Source of the DNA: CAVVWJ01 sp965652025
Lineage (GTDB): Bacteria > Gemmatimonadota > Gemmatimonadetes > Gemmatimonadales > GWC2-71-9
Length of the DNA: 64,000 nucleotides
Assembly: GCA_965652025.1 (NCBI GenBank)
Contig: CBFGTM010000014.1
Coordinates: 3,062 to 67,061, forward strand
Reading direction: 5' to 3'
The position numbers and the translations under genes were made by a program. The notes under the pieces were generated by a model that worked only from the letters and a program-made list of their open reading frames with translations, was not told where the DNA came from and made no database searches. The number at the start of each line of letters is the position of its first letter. Positions within the stretch are counted from its first letter, which is position 1. Shown here one piece after another: positions 58,014 through 64,000 of this stretch.

Positions 58014-58921
58014 TTCTCGCCTTCGCGATCATCTACTTCGTCTGGGGCTCCACTTTCCTCGCCATCCGGTTCGGTGTGAGCGAAGTGCCGCCCTTCCTCT
58101 TCGCGGCGATGCGCTTCCTGGCCGCCGGACTCATCCTCTATCTGTGGAGCAGTCTCCGGGGCGAGCCGCAGCCCAGCCGGCAGCAGTGGACCTCGGCCTC
58201 CCTGCTGGCCGTGCTCATCTTCGTATTCGACTACGGGTTGTTGTTCTGGGCCGAGCAGCGGGTACCCTCGGGCGTAGCGGCGGTGATGTTGGCGCTGATT
58301 CCGGCCTTCACCGCTCTGTCGGAGATCGTCCTGCTCGGGACCCAGCGGCTCACCTTGCGGCTGGCGCTGGCGCTCGGCATCGGGCTCGCCGGTGTGGCGG
58401 TGCTGATGAGCCGTTCGCTCGACCTGGGCGGGGCGCCGATCGACCGGCTCGGCGCCGGCGCACTGATCTTTGCCGCCGCCAGCTGGTCAGTTGCGTCGGC
58501 CTTGGCCCGGAAGCTCCCGCTGCCTCCGTCGAAGGTGATGACTTCCGGCACCCAGATGCTGCTGGGCGGTGGGTTCCTGGCCGTGGCGGCCGCGCTGCTG
58601 GGCGAGATGCGCGGCTTCGACCCCTCGGTCGTGTCCTCCCGAGCCTGGCTCTCGCTCCTCTATCTGGTGGTGCCGGGCTCGGTGATCGGGTTCACGGCCT
58701 ATGTCTGGCTGCTCCACCGCGAATCGCCCACCAAGGTCGGGACCTACGCCTACGTCAACCCGGTCGTGGCGGTGTTGCTGGGGTACTTCTTTGCCGACGA
58801 GCGACTCGACCTGCGGACCGTGCTCGGAACACTATGCGTTTTGATTAGCGTCGTCCTGATCACGACCATGCGCGCCAAGTCACCAATCATTGCGAGGCCG
58901 AAGGCCGAAGCAATCTCGTAG
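58007..58921 (+). CDS. EamA-type drug/metabolite transporter
   Basis: 304 residues, about ten membrane helices as two EamA repeats (FAIIYFVWGSTFLAIRFGVS; ALIFAAASWSVASALARKLP). The N-terminus starts at GTG 58007, inside a repeat; the codon before 58001 is TAG, so no longer start exists. The last 11 residues (IIARPKAEAIS) are encoded by a REP-like element. It exports or exchanges small metabolites across the inner membrane; the substrate is not predictable. The C-terminal end is nearly tail-to-tail with the next lipoprotein gene. Confidence 0.9.
   Translation: MTILAFAIIYFVWGSTFLAIRFGVSEVPPFLFAAMRFLAAGLILYLWSSLRGEPQPSRQQWTSASLLAVLIFVFDYGLLFWAEQRVPSGVAAVMLALIPAFTALSEIVLLGTQRLTLRLALALGIGLAGVAVLMSRSLDLGGAPIDRLGAGALIFAAASWSVASALARKLPLPPSKVMTSGTQMLLGGGFLAVAAALLGEMRGFDPSVVSSRAWLSLLYLVVPGSVIGFTAYVWLLHRESPTKVGTYAYVNPVVAVLLGYFFADERLDLRTVLGTLCVLISVVLITTMRAKSPIIARPKAEAIS
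58889..58917. repeat. REP-like element inside the EamA 3' end
   Basis: ATTGC-GAGGCCGAAGGCCGAA-GCAAT is an inverted repeat (58889-58914). It shares ATTGCGAG and GAAGCAATC with the element at 36992. It forms the last codons of the EamA gene. Confidence 0.7.
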
Positions 58922-59455
58922 TCAATCAGTCGACTTGTTCCCGGTCCAGGTCAAGTGAACGTCGGTGGGCCGGAGATCAGCCCCTGCACCGATACTCCAG
59001 TCACAGGTCCCACCGGTGGCCAAGAGTGACACCGTGAGCTGGTCATTTACAACCATACCCGACGGCGTCGCCGTCGCATTGGAGAAATCGCACAGGCCCA
59101 GTAGCACCGATGAGAGGAAGTCCAGGCTGGTCTGCTGCACGAATCCTGGAAACCCCATGGCACCATTCTGGTCTATGGAGACAGCCGTATTCGAGCCACC
59201 TGCGCTGGATGTCGCGGAGAAGTGATACAGATTGCCTTCAGACCGGGTGAGAGTGAGTGTCGCTTCTCCCCCTGGAATGGAATCTCGGGCATCTGGCATT
59301 GTAGCGGTAACTATTACGTAAAACTGTCCGGGATAAGTGCCACTGTGATCGACTCCGTCCGGCCCCGAGGAGTCATCCCCGCACGCCACGACTCCTGCAA
59401 GGACAGCGCAGCACCACAGAAAACGCCAAAAGGATCTCGCATATCTTTCCCGCAT
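58922..59455 (-). CDS. Lipoprotein of unknown function
   Basis: 177 residues. The lipobox is LAGVVACGDDS. The mature part is beta-rich (GQFYVIVTATMPDARDSIPG, EATLTLTRSEGNLYHFSATS) with two Cys (LCDFSN and GTCDWS), possibly a disulfide. Asn and Ser are frequent near the end (ATATPSGMVVNDQLTVSLLA). No family recognised. Its stop is adjacent to the end of the convergent EamA gene. Confidence 0.8.
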   Translation of the reverse strand: MRERYARSFWRFLWCCAVLAGVVACGDDSSGPDGVDHSGTYPGQFYVIVTATMPDARDSIPGGEATLTLTRSEGNLYHFSATSSAGGSNTAVSIDQNGAMGFPGFVQQTSLDFLSSVLLGLCDFSNATATPSGMVVNDQLTVSLLATGGTCDWSIGAGADLRPTDVHLTWTGNKSTD

Positions 59456-59467
59456 AATGTCTCCGAA

Positions 59468-60412
59468 TCAGTTACGAACGGCGGGAGGGTCAAGGCGCCC
59501 GCCATCCGGCTCCAGCGTCCGTCGATAATCCGGCATCATCACGATCAATCCATGGTCCTTGGTGTTTCGGGAGTATCCCGCCACCAGCTGGGCGTTATAG
59601 TGATCCAGGAAGAAGTCGAACGGGTCCTTGGGTTCCGCGTCCACGATCATGAGATCGGTCTCGTGCATGGTGAGCTTGCCGAACCGAAGTACTCCACCGC
59701 GATAGAACATGTAGTTCTCCGACTTGACCTCCGGCACCTTCAACAACTTGACCGCGCCGCTGTCCTGCGGCTGAAAGGTCAGCACCATCGCCGAGTCGGT
59801 CACCTCGACCCCCCCGACTTTTCCCTTCACCAGCGGCGGCGGCAACAGCTCCGGCGGATTGAGATAGAAGTCGTCCTTCTCGATTCGGACACCCCGCACG
59901 CCGCGCAGCTTCACCAGCTTCTCCAGATGGAGCCCGAAGAACTTCATCAGCCCGCCCACCTTGATCCCGACCGCCTTGACCGAGGTGGGATGCAGCCGCA
60001 GCTCGCCCTCCTTGGTGAGCGACATATCGGCCAAGATGTTGAACGAGACCCCCCGCAGGGTTCCGCGCTGCCGGACCTGACCCTTCTCTACGCTCACCTT
60101 GAGTCGCCGGATGGGAGCGCCCGGATAGTCGAAGGTGTAGCGGTTGAGCAGAGTGCCCAGCTGGCTCGGGGCGAGGGCGATGCGGGCCGAGTCGATGTTG
60201 AGCAGGAACGACTGCTTGTCGTCGAAGTAGGGCGCGTGGCCGGCCTTGGTGGGCCGCAGCTCGCCCCGGAGAAAGTCGATCCGCATCACGATGCTGGAGT
60301 CGACGTGAAAGTCGGTGTGCCGCATCTGCACCTGCACCGGAGTGCCCGCCTCCTGCGCTGCGGCACCGACGGGCCCAGCCGCCACGGCCAGCACCGAGAC
60401 CAGTCTGGTCAC
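59468..60412 (-). CDS. Exported protein of unknown function
   Basis: About 314 residues from a GTG at 60412 that gives a signal peptide (VTRLVSVLAVAAGPVGAAAQ). A longer reading frame upstream would run antisense-free into the GNAT gene and is not needed. The mature protein is a beta-rich, possibly AsmA/DUF748-like lipid-envelope domain (VEKGQVRQRGTLRGVSFNIL, KVGGLMKFFGLHLEKLVKLR, VEVTDSAMVLTFQPQDSG). It ends with a GLIVMMPDYRR segment. Identity is uncertain; a periplasmic location is likely. Confidence 0.7.
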   Translation of the reverse strand: MTRLVSVLAVAAGPVGAAAQEAGTPVQVQMRHTDFHVDSSIVMRIDFLRGELRPTKAGHAPYFDDKQSFLLNIDSARIALAPSQLGTLLNRYTFDYPGAPIRRLKVSVEKGQVRQRGTLRGVSFNILADMSLTKEGELRLHPTSVKAVGIKVGGLMKFFGLHLEKLVKLRGVRGVRIEKDDFYLNPPELLPPPLVKGKVGGVEVTDSAMVLTFQPQDSGAVKLLKVPEVKSENYMFYRGGVLRFGKLTMHETDLMIVDAEPKDPFDFFLDHYNAQLVAGYSRNTKDHGLIVMMPDYRRTLEPDGGRLDPPAVRN

Positions 60413-60440
60413 CAGATAGCGCCGACGGAGCTCCGGCGCT

Positions 60441-60896
60441 CTAGGAGCGCTCTGCCGGCTGGAGGTCAAAGGCGTAGAGGATGAAGGTCTCGGGCGAACT
60501 GCCAGTTCCCTCATAGAGGCGCCGGGCCGGCGCGTTGTCGGGCTCGGTACCCAGCCAGGCCTCGGTGCAGCCAAGCGTGCGGCCGTGGGCGAGCAGAGCC
60601 TCGAGCAACCGCCGGCCAATGCCGCGCTGCTGATGCGACGGCGCCACGCCGACTTCGTTGATCCAAAGCTGTGGCGCCTTGTCGGGGTGCACGTAGTCCA
60701 CCGCCGATGCCATGCCGACCACGCGACTACCCTCGAGGGCCACCACCATGTGATGTCGCTCATCGTCGAGGAACGCCCGGGCCCAGCGGGACTCCACCGG
60801 GTTGTCGAACACGCCCTCCGCCACATCGTTCAAGACCTCGATGTCACCTCGGCCCAGCAGGCGGATTTCTATGGCGGTTGGATTGCGAGGATTCAC
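60441..60896 (-). CDS. GNAT acetyltransferase (AAC(3)-I-like)
   Basis: 151 residues from a GTG at 60896. The GNAT core is clear: GRGDIEVLNDVAEGVFDN, HHMVVALEGSRVVGMASAVD, LWINEVGVAPSHQQRGIGRR with the acetyl-CoA loop QQRGIG, and EAWLGTEPDNAPARRLYEGT. The closest named group in my judgement is AAC(3)-I-type acetyltransferase, which includes aminoglycoside enzymes, but such homology alone does not show resistance. It precedes the exported protein gene by 28 bases. Confidence 0.85.
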   Translation of the reverse strand: MNPRNPTAIEIRLLGRGDIEVLNDVAEGVFDNPVESRWARAFLDDERHHMVVALEGSRVVGMASAVDYVHPDKAPQLWINEVGVAPSHQQRGIGRRLLEALLAHGRTLGCTEAWLGTEPDNAPARRLYEGTGSSPETFILYAFDLQPAERS

Positions 60897-60913
60897 GGCA
60901 GCCTCGTCGGCAG

Positions 60914-61327
60914 CTAGGACGATTCGTCGGTTCGCAACAGGGAGCGCAGCATCAGCAGGACGATCAACCCCGTAAGTAGGGCCCCGGCACCGAAGACCAG
61001 GCGGCAGACCCACTCCCCGGGTAGGAATGGAATGTTCCCGACACTCCCTCCGCAACGGCGGCTTCCGGAACCAAATCCAATCCACCCGCCGATGCCTGCC
61101 AGTGCCGCGGTTGCGAGCATCGCCGTCACTCCGGCCGCCCGGGCGAAGCCGGCACCCTGAAGAAACAGGGATATGCCCGCCGCCGCGAATGAGCCCGCGG
61201 CGAGGTAACCGACGGCTGGGGGTACCCGCAGCCCCGGCTGCCGGAACCAGACGACATAGGCGAGCCAGAGGCCAAGGCCGAGACACACCAGGGCGGCGAA
61301 ATGATGTCGCGTGCGCGGCTCGATCAT
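60914..61327 (-). CDS. Four-helix membrane protein of unknown function
   Basis: 137 residues from the ATG at 61327. Hydrophobic segments are FAALVCLGLGLWLAYVVWF, PAVGYLAAGSFAAAGISLF, GVTAMLATAALAGIGGWIGF and VFGAGALLTGLIVLLMLRSL. Loops are short; no motif points to a function. It follows the small coiled-coil membrane protein gene by 7 bases and precedes the GNAT gene by 17, so these small genes are probably co-transcribed. Confidence 0.7.
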   Translation of the reverse strand: MIEPRTRHHFAALVCLGLGLWLAYVVWFRQPGLRVPPAVGYLAAGSFAAAGISLFLQGAGFARAAGVTAMLATAALAGIGGWIGFGSGSRRCGGSVGNIPFLPGEWVCRLVFGAGALLTGLIVLLMLRSLLRTDESS

Positions 61328-61334
61328 TCGTCGG

Positions 61335-61652
61335 TTACTCCCGCTGCTCGCGGCTCTGGCCGGCCGGCCTGGGCAACAAGCGCTCCGCGAACTCCAGCCG
61401 CTCCTCCAGCTCGGCCACTCGGTCCTCCAGCCTCCGAACCTGACGCAGCCTTCCTTCGAGTTGGTCCAGCCGCGCCGATAACTCCGGCTCTGCTGCCGGC
61501 CGGTCGAACCGGCGGGCAAGGCTTCGCAGAAATGGCCACGCAATGGCGACCACACCGGCGAGCACGACGATCAGGATGAGGGCGAGCTCCCAGCCGTTCA
61601 AGTCCCCCTGAACTACCACCTGGGGGCGCGAAGGAGCGGGGACCTGAAGCAC
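61335..61652 (-). CDS. Single-pass membrane protein with coiled coil
   Basis: 105 residues from a GTG at 61652 with AGGG upstream. One helix (GWELALILIVVLAGVVAIAW) is followed by a coiled coil (LSARLDQLEGRLRQVRRLED, VAELEERLEFAERLLPRPAG). This layout resembles PspB-like envelope proteins, though the order and length do not prove kinship. It is the middle gene of a run of small minus-strand genes. Confidence 0.65.
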   Translation of the reverse strand: MLQVPAPSRPQVVVQGDLNGWELALILIVVLAGVVAIAWPFLRSLARRFDRPAAEPELSARLDQLEGRLRQVRRLEDRVAELEERLEFAERLLPRPAGQSREQRE

Positions 61653-61683
61653 CTTGTCCCTACGAGGGCAGCCAGGTCCGGGT

Positions 61684-62211
61684 TTAGAGCCTGCGAAGTC
61701 CCAGCACCCGCTCGATGTACACTCCCTTTTCCGTCGTATACCGGCTGCGCTCGGCCCCATGGCGCCTGGCCAGCTCGCGCTTGAGTGCGCCGTAGGCATC
61801 TCGGAGCCCTGCATCCCTTCGCAGCGCATCGCGAAAGGCCAGGGCCCGGTGCCAGGCCTCGCCCCCGTAGCGCACCACATGGACCAGGTGCGTGCGCTCG
61901 GTACTCCGCCCGAAGACCAGGTGGTCCGGAACTCCGGCCTGCTCGGCGTAGTCGTAGCCCAACGGGGCCAGCGCTTGGATGTAGGGAGACGGATCCTTCG
62001 CCTCGGGGCCCCCGACCAGAATGTCCAGAATCGGCTTGGCGACGAGCCCCGGCACGCTGGTGCTGCCGTAGTGCTCGATGGCAAGAGCCAGGTCTCTCAA
62101 GGCGACGCGGAGGCTGGAGGCCTCCGCCCTGAACAGCTCGGCCCAGCGGGGAGTCCATTCGGCCAGCAACACGGTGCCATGAGGCAAGCCCGGCAAGGCG
62201 GGGTCGTTCAT
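61684..62211 (-). CDS. GrpB family protein (nucleotidyltransferase-like)
   Basis: 175 residues from the ATG at 62211. The GrpB/UPF0157 signature is intact: HYGSTSVPGLVAKPILDILV, HLVFGRSTERTHLVHVVRYG and ALAFRDALRRDAGLRDAYGA. It has the Gly-Ser of a pol-beta-type nucleotidyltransferase fold, with the conserved acidic Asp in KPILDIL. Such proteins are sometimes fused to dephospho-CoA kinase; here the domain is free. Substrate unknown. It lies 22 bases downstream of the DUF3565 gene. Confidence 0.92.
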   Translation of the reverse strand: MNDPALPGLPHGTVLLAEWTPRWAELFRAEASSLRVALRDLALAIEHYGSTSVPGLVAKPILDILVGGPEAKDPSPYIQALAPLGYDYAEQAGVPDHLVFGRSTERTHLVHVVRYGGEAWHRALAFRDALRRDAGLRDAYGALKRELARRHGAERSRYTTEKGVYIERVLGLRRL

Positions 62212-62233
62212 TTCAGGGGCGGTTGCGAGGGCG

Positions 62234-62425
62234 CTAGTGGCGCTCAGAGCACAGGCGGCAATCCAACAACATTCCCAGATGAGCCTCTCGCCCCTCCTCC
62301 GTGGTGACCCAGGGGCGAGTCTGCCAGGGCGGATCATGGCGCACGTGCTGGGTGTGGCCGCATTCCAGGTCTGCCACCCAATGCCGCTCATCATCCTGAT
62401 GGAAGTCAATGACGCGGCGCTTCAC
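62234..62425 (-). CDS. DUF3565 family small protein
   Basis: 63 residues. The sequence runs MKRRVIDFHQDDERHWVADL then ECGHTQHVRHDPPWQTRPWV and ends LLDCRLC. The Cys/His spacing (CGHxxHVRH and CxxC) suggests a zinc site, and the pattern is the DUF3565 family. No activity is known to me. It precedes the GrpB gene on the minus strand and follows the cupin gene. Confidence 0.9.
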   Translation of the reverse strand: MKRRVIDFHQDDERHWVADLECGHTQHVRHDPPWQTRPWVTTEEGREAHLGMLLDCRLCSERH

Positions 62426-62467
62426 CGAACCAGATTCAGGATGACCATGTGGCTCCCGCGGAGCGTT

Positions 62468-62923
62468 CTACTTCACGAGGTGGAGATCGAAAGCTCCGTT
62501 GCTCTCCACGAAGAACACACAGTCCGAGGCCTTGTCGCAGCTCGTGGTGTGCCGATAATTGTCTCCCGGCTGCATCAGGTACGAGCCTGGGCCGAGGCGG
62601 AACTCCGGCTTCCCGTCTGGAGCTTGAAGATAGGTGCCAGACACGATCACCACCTTCATGGGATTGGTGTGGGTGTGAAGCGGAACAGCGAATCCGGCCG
62701 GCAGCTTGAAGAATGCACCGAACCCGCCCTTCGTGGGATCGCCCCACAGCGTCGCAATCTTGGCTCCCGGAGCCCCAGTAGGATCCAGGTCGACCCACTG
62801 TAAGTCCGACGTCGGTTTGGGGATTGGGGTATTACCCCAGGGCTCTTCGGTCTTGTTGGCCTCCTTCGCGCACGATGTCAGAACGCACAACACCGCGACG
62901 CCGATCCCGATCCTCGTTCTCAT
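62468..62923 (-). CDS. Cupin-domain lipoprotein
   Basis: 151 residues from the ATG at 62923. The lipobox is VLCVLTSCAKE. The cupin barrel has metal-ligand-like His residues in VPLHTHTNPMKVVIVSGTYL and a second motif LGPGSYLMQPGDNYRHTTSC. Cysteines in TSCDKASDC may form a disulfide. It probably binds a small ligand or metal at the envelope. The earlier in-frame ATG at 62983 adds only a basic, non-signal stretch and was not chosen. Confidence 0.85.
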   Translation of the reverse strand: MRTRIGIGVAVLCVLTSCAKEANKTEEPWGNTPIPKPTSDLQWVDLDPTGAPGAKIATLWGDPTKGGFGAFFKLPAGFAVPLHTHTNPMKVVIVSGTYLQAPDGKPEFRLGPGSYLMQPGDNYRHTTSCDKASDCVFFVESNGAFDLHLVK

Positions 62924-62995
62924 ACAGCCTCCTTTGGGCCAGCCTCCTCTGCTTTTCCAGCCCTTACCACGCACGCGTTTCACGCACCGGCGCTT

Positions 62996-63193
62996 TCACT
63001 CCGGGCGAGCCCGGCTTGCCCAGCGGACCAGAGCTGTGCCAGCGACGACTCCGGCCAGACCAGCAAGCATCCATCCGGGCCGAACTGCCGTTCCAGTCAG
63101 GTAACCGCGACCTCCTGCCGCCAGGGCGGCCACGCCGAGCAGCGTCAGCAGCCAGCCCAGACCTCGATGCAGCGAACCGAACCCAAAGAGCAT
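62996..63193 (-). CDS. Small two-helix membrane protein
   Basis: 65 residues. Two helices, GLGWLLTLLGVAALAAGGRG and PGWMLAGLAGVVAGTALVRW, are joined by a short loop. The N-terminus is MLFGFGSLHRG. There is no known family signature. The start, a plain ATG at 63193, has no strong ribosome-binding site. It resembles many small DUF2892-like membrane proteins in layout only. Confidence 0.6.
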   Translation of the reverse strand: MLFGFGSLHRGLGWLLTLLGVAALAAGGRGYLTGTAVRPGWMLAGLAGVVAGTALVRWASRARPE

Positions 63194-63297
63194 GCTTAGC
63201 CTCAGGATGTGACCGAACTCACCGCCTGCTCCAAGCCATGGATTTACGCTGAACTCGGTTGAAGCTCAGCACTTGGCCTCATTGGCGAGGTATCTCT

Positions 63298-63633
63298 ATG
63301 GCACTCCGCAGCGAGTCCTTCGACAGCCGCCCGGCTCGCACCCGGCGGTATGAGCCGACCGCAGTTTACGCGCTGGCCAAAACCCTCAAACGGGAAGGGG
63401 TCGACCTCCATCAGCATCCGGGTCCCTGGCGCCCGATTCGGCGGGCCCTGCGGCGGCCGGGACGCAATGCTGAACGAACCCTTCCTCTTATCACCAATGG
63501 TACGGTCGAGATTGCGGTAGATACGGCCGAGCATGCGGCCGACCTTTCGGGATTTCTCAATTCAGCAGGAGTAGAGCATTTGGACCCGGTTCCGCAGCTG
63601 CGGCCGCCGGATCAAGATCTGGTACCTGAATAG
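63298..63633 (+). CDS. Small soluble hypothetical protein
   Basis: 111 residues from the ATG at 63298 with GAGGT 8 bases upstream. The N-terminal half is basic and Arg-rich (RPARTRRYEPTAVYALAKTL, PWRPIRRALRRPGRNAERTL); the C-terminal half is acidic and mixed (GTVEIAVDTAEHAADLSGFL). No family recognised. A chance frame is possible, but the ribosome-binding site and the absence of a better reading on the other strand favour a gene. Confidence 0.5.
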   Translation: MALRSESFDSRPARTRRYEPTAVYALAKTLKREGVDLHQHPGPWRPIRRALRRPGRNAERTLPLITNGTVEIAVDTAEHAADLSGFLNSAGVEHLDPVPQLRPPDQDLVPE

Positions 63634-63679
63634 AACGGTCTGTCCTCAGGATTCAAGCGCGGCCATCCCCATGCACCTC

Positions 63680-64000
63680 CTAGGAGGCAACTGGGGGAAG
63701 TAGGTCCTGAATGCGTTGCTCGAGATCCCGCAGGGCAGCCGCAGTTTGTTGGTCATCAGCCTGCCCGGCGGCACGATGGACCAGCTCGACGTCTGCCGAC
63801 GTGAAACCAAATGGCTGCTCCGCCAGAGCGAATGCGGCCAAGGGAGCCCGCGCTGGCGGCGGAATCAGCACCCGGTCGTGGGCCCGGTTCATGACGATAA
63901 CGGAACCACTCGGACTCACTCCCAGCTTTGCCACGTACTCGGTGGAGTCATCGTCGCGTCCTCCGCCGTGGGATTTCGCCCATTCGTCCAGGTCGCGCGC
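63680..64000 (-). CDS. Hypothetical protein, 5' end off the window
   Basis: Open from the window edge to a stop at 63680, at least 106 residues. The visible part reads DLDEWAKSHGGGRDDDSTEY, VAKLGVSPSGSVIVMNRAHD, then a Pro/Ala-rich segment and a helical C-terminus (QTAAALRDLEQRIQDLLPPV). There is no signal peptide, membrane helix or motif in what can be seen. The start and any N-terminal domain lie beyond base 64000, so no function is proposed. Confidence 0.6.
   Translation of the reverse strand, partial: ARDLDEWAKSHGGGRDDDSTEYVAKLGVSPSGSVIVMNRAHDRVLIPPPARAPLAAFALAEQPFGFTSADVELVHRAAGQADDQQTAAALRDLEQRIQDLLPPVAS

Noticed and set aside
63244..63534. 96-residue minus-strand frame
   Set aside because: Overlaps the plus-strand gene at 63298, which has a ribosome-binding site; no family features.
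1..64000. CRISPR arrays, tRNA/rRNA genes, insertion sequences, prophage
   Set aside because: No regularly spaced identical repeats, no tRNA-like cloverleaf spotted by eye, and no transposase or integrase motif in any frame. A tRNAscan and rRNA search would be needed to be certain.

Overview
The window is one continuous stretch of a GC-rich (about 60-65% by eye) bacterial chromosome, with tightly packed genes, many GTG/TTG starts and many 1-4 base stop/start overlaps. The content resembles a Gemmatimonadota-type or related uncultured Gram-negative lineage. Pointers are many secreted lipoproteins, Big_2/PD40 and beta-propeller surface proteins, HEAT and TPR proteins, ThyX instead of ThyA, and an EF-G-like second factor. 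This taxonomic guess is an inference: there is no rRNA gene, and I saw no tRNA, CRISPR array, IS element or prophage.

Layout. 1-4.7 kb (minus): a receiver-GAF-GGDEF regulator cut by the window edge, a threonine dehydratase and gyrA. 4.8-9.4 kb (plus): a coiled-coil secreted protein, then an ECF sigma factor, a one-TM probable anti-sigma factor and two HEAT-repeat proteins; the second HEAT gene is followed in frame by a 42-codon membrane tail beyond its stop. 9.4-11.6 kb: two tandem paralogous lipoproteins. 11.6-18.2 kb: MscS/CmpX-like channel, zinc MDR oxidoreductase, Big_2-PD40 surface protein, a small Lys/Arg/Ala histone-H1-like protein and a GH15 glucoamylase-type enzyme. 18.2-23.6 kb (plus): SnoaL-like lipoprotein, amidohydrolase, an alpha-toroid protein with no ordinary start, selenophosphate synthetase SelD with an in-frame TGA for selenocysteine, a small protein, an RNase HI homologue lacking one catalytic acid, and a zinc-ribbon protein. 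23.6-33 kb: barrel-like secreted protein, thiolase, slipin, 3-hydroxyacyl-CoA dehydrogenase, DUF2231, DUF116, FAD oxidase and ThyX.

33-37 kb holds a compact four-gene unit: two ATP-grasp ligases, a GNAT acetyltransferase and a KamA radical SAM aminomutase. It suggests a pathway that makes beta-lysine and then ligates and/or acetylates it. It is preceded by an AT-rich patch and followed by an 89-base inverted-repeat element. 37-48 kb is rich in lipoproteins. Three ZU5-like lipoproteins ending in FSRYAVAY are encoded directly upstream of a TPR protein and a TPR/HD-GYP c-di-GMP phosphodiesterase. A related EF-hand lipoprotein ending in FTRYAIAY sits next to a sigma-54-type activator with a pseudo-receiver, and a frameshifted paralogue lies at 55.6-56.2 kb. 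48-55 kb: DUF2784, EF-G-like GTPase, GltS and a Kef-type antiporter. 56-64 kb: a nucleotide-pyrophosphatase-like lipoprotein, an EamA transporter bracketed by two repeat families, and a run of small minus-strand genes (lipoprotein, GNAT, GrpB, DUF3565, cupin, membrane proteins).

The most notable signals are the selenocysteine SelD with a SECIS-like hairpin, the HC2-like histone, the KamA/ATP-grasp/GNAT cluster, the RYA[IV]AY lipoprotein family with its TPR/HD-GYP operon, and the stop-interrupted membrane tail on a HEAT protein.
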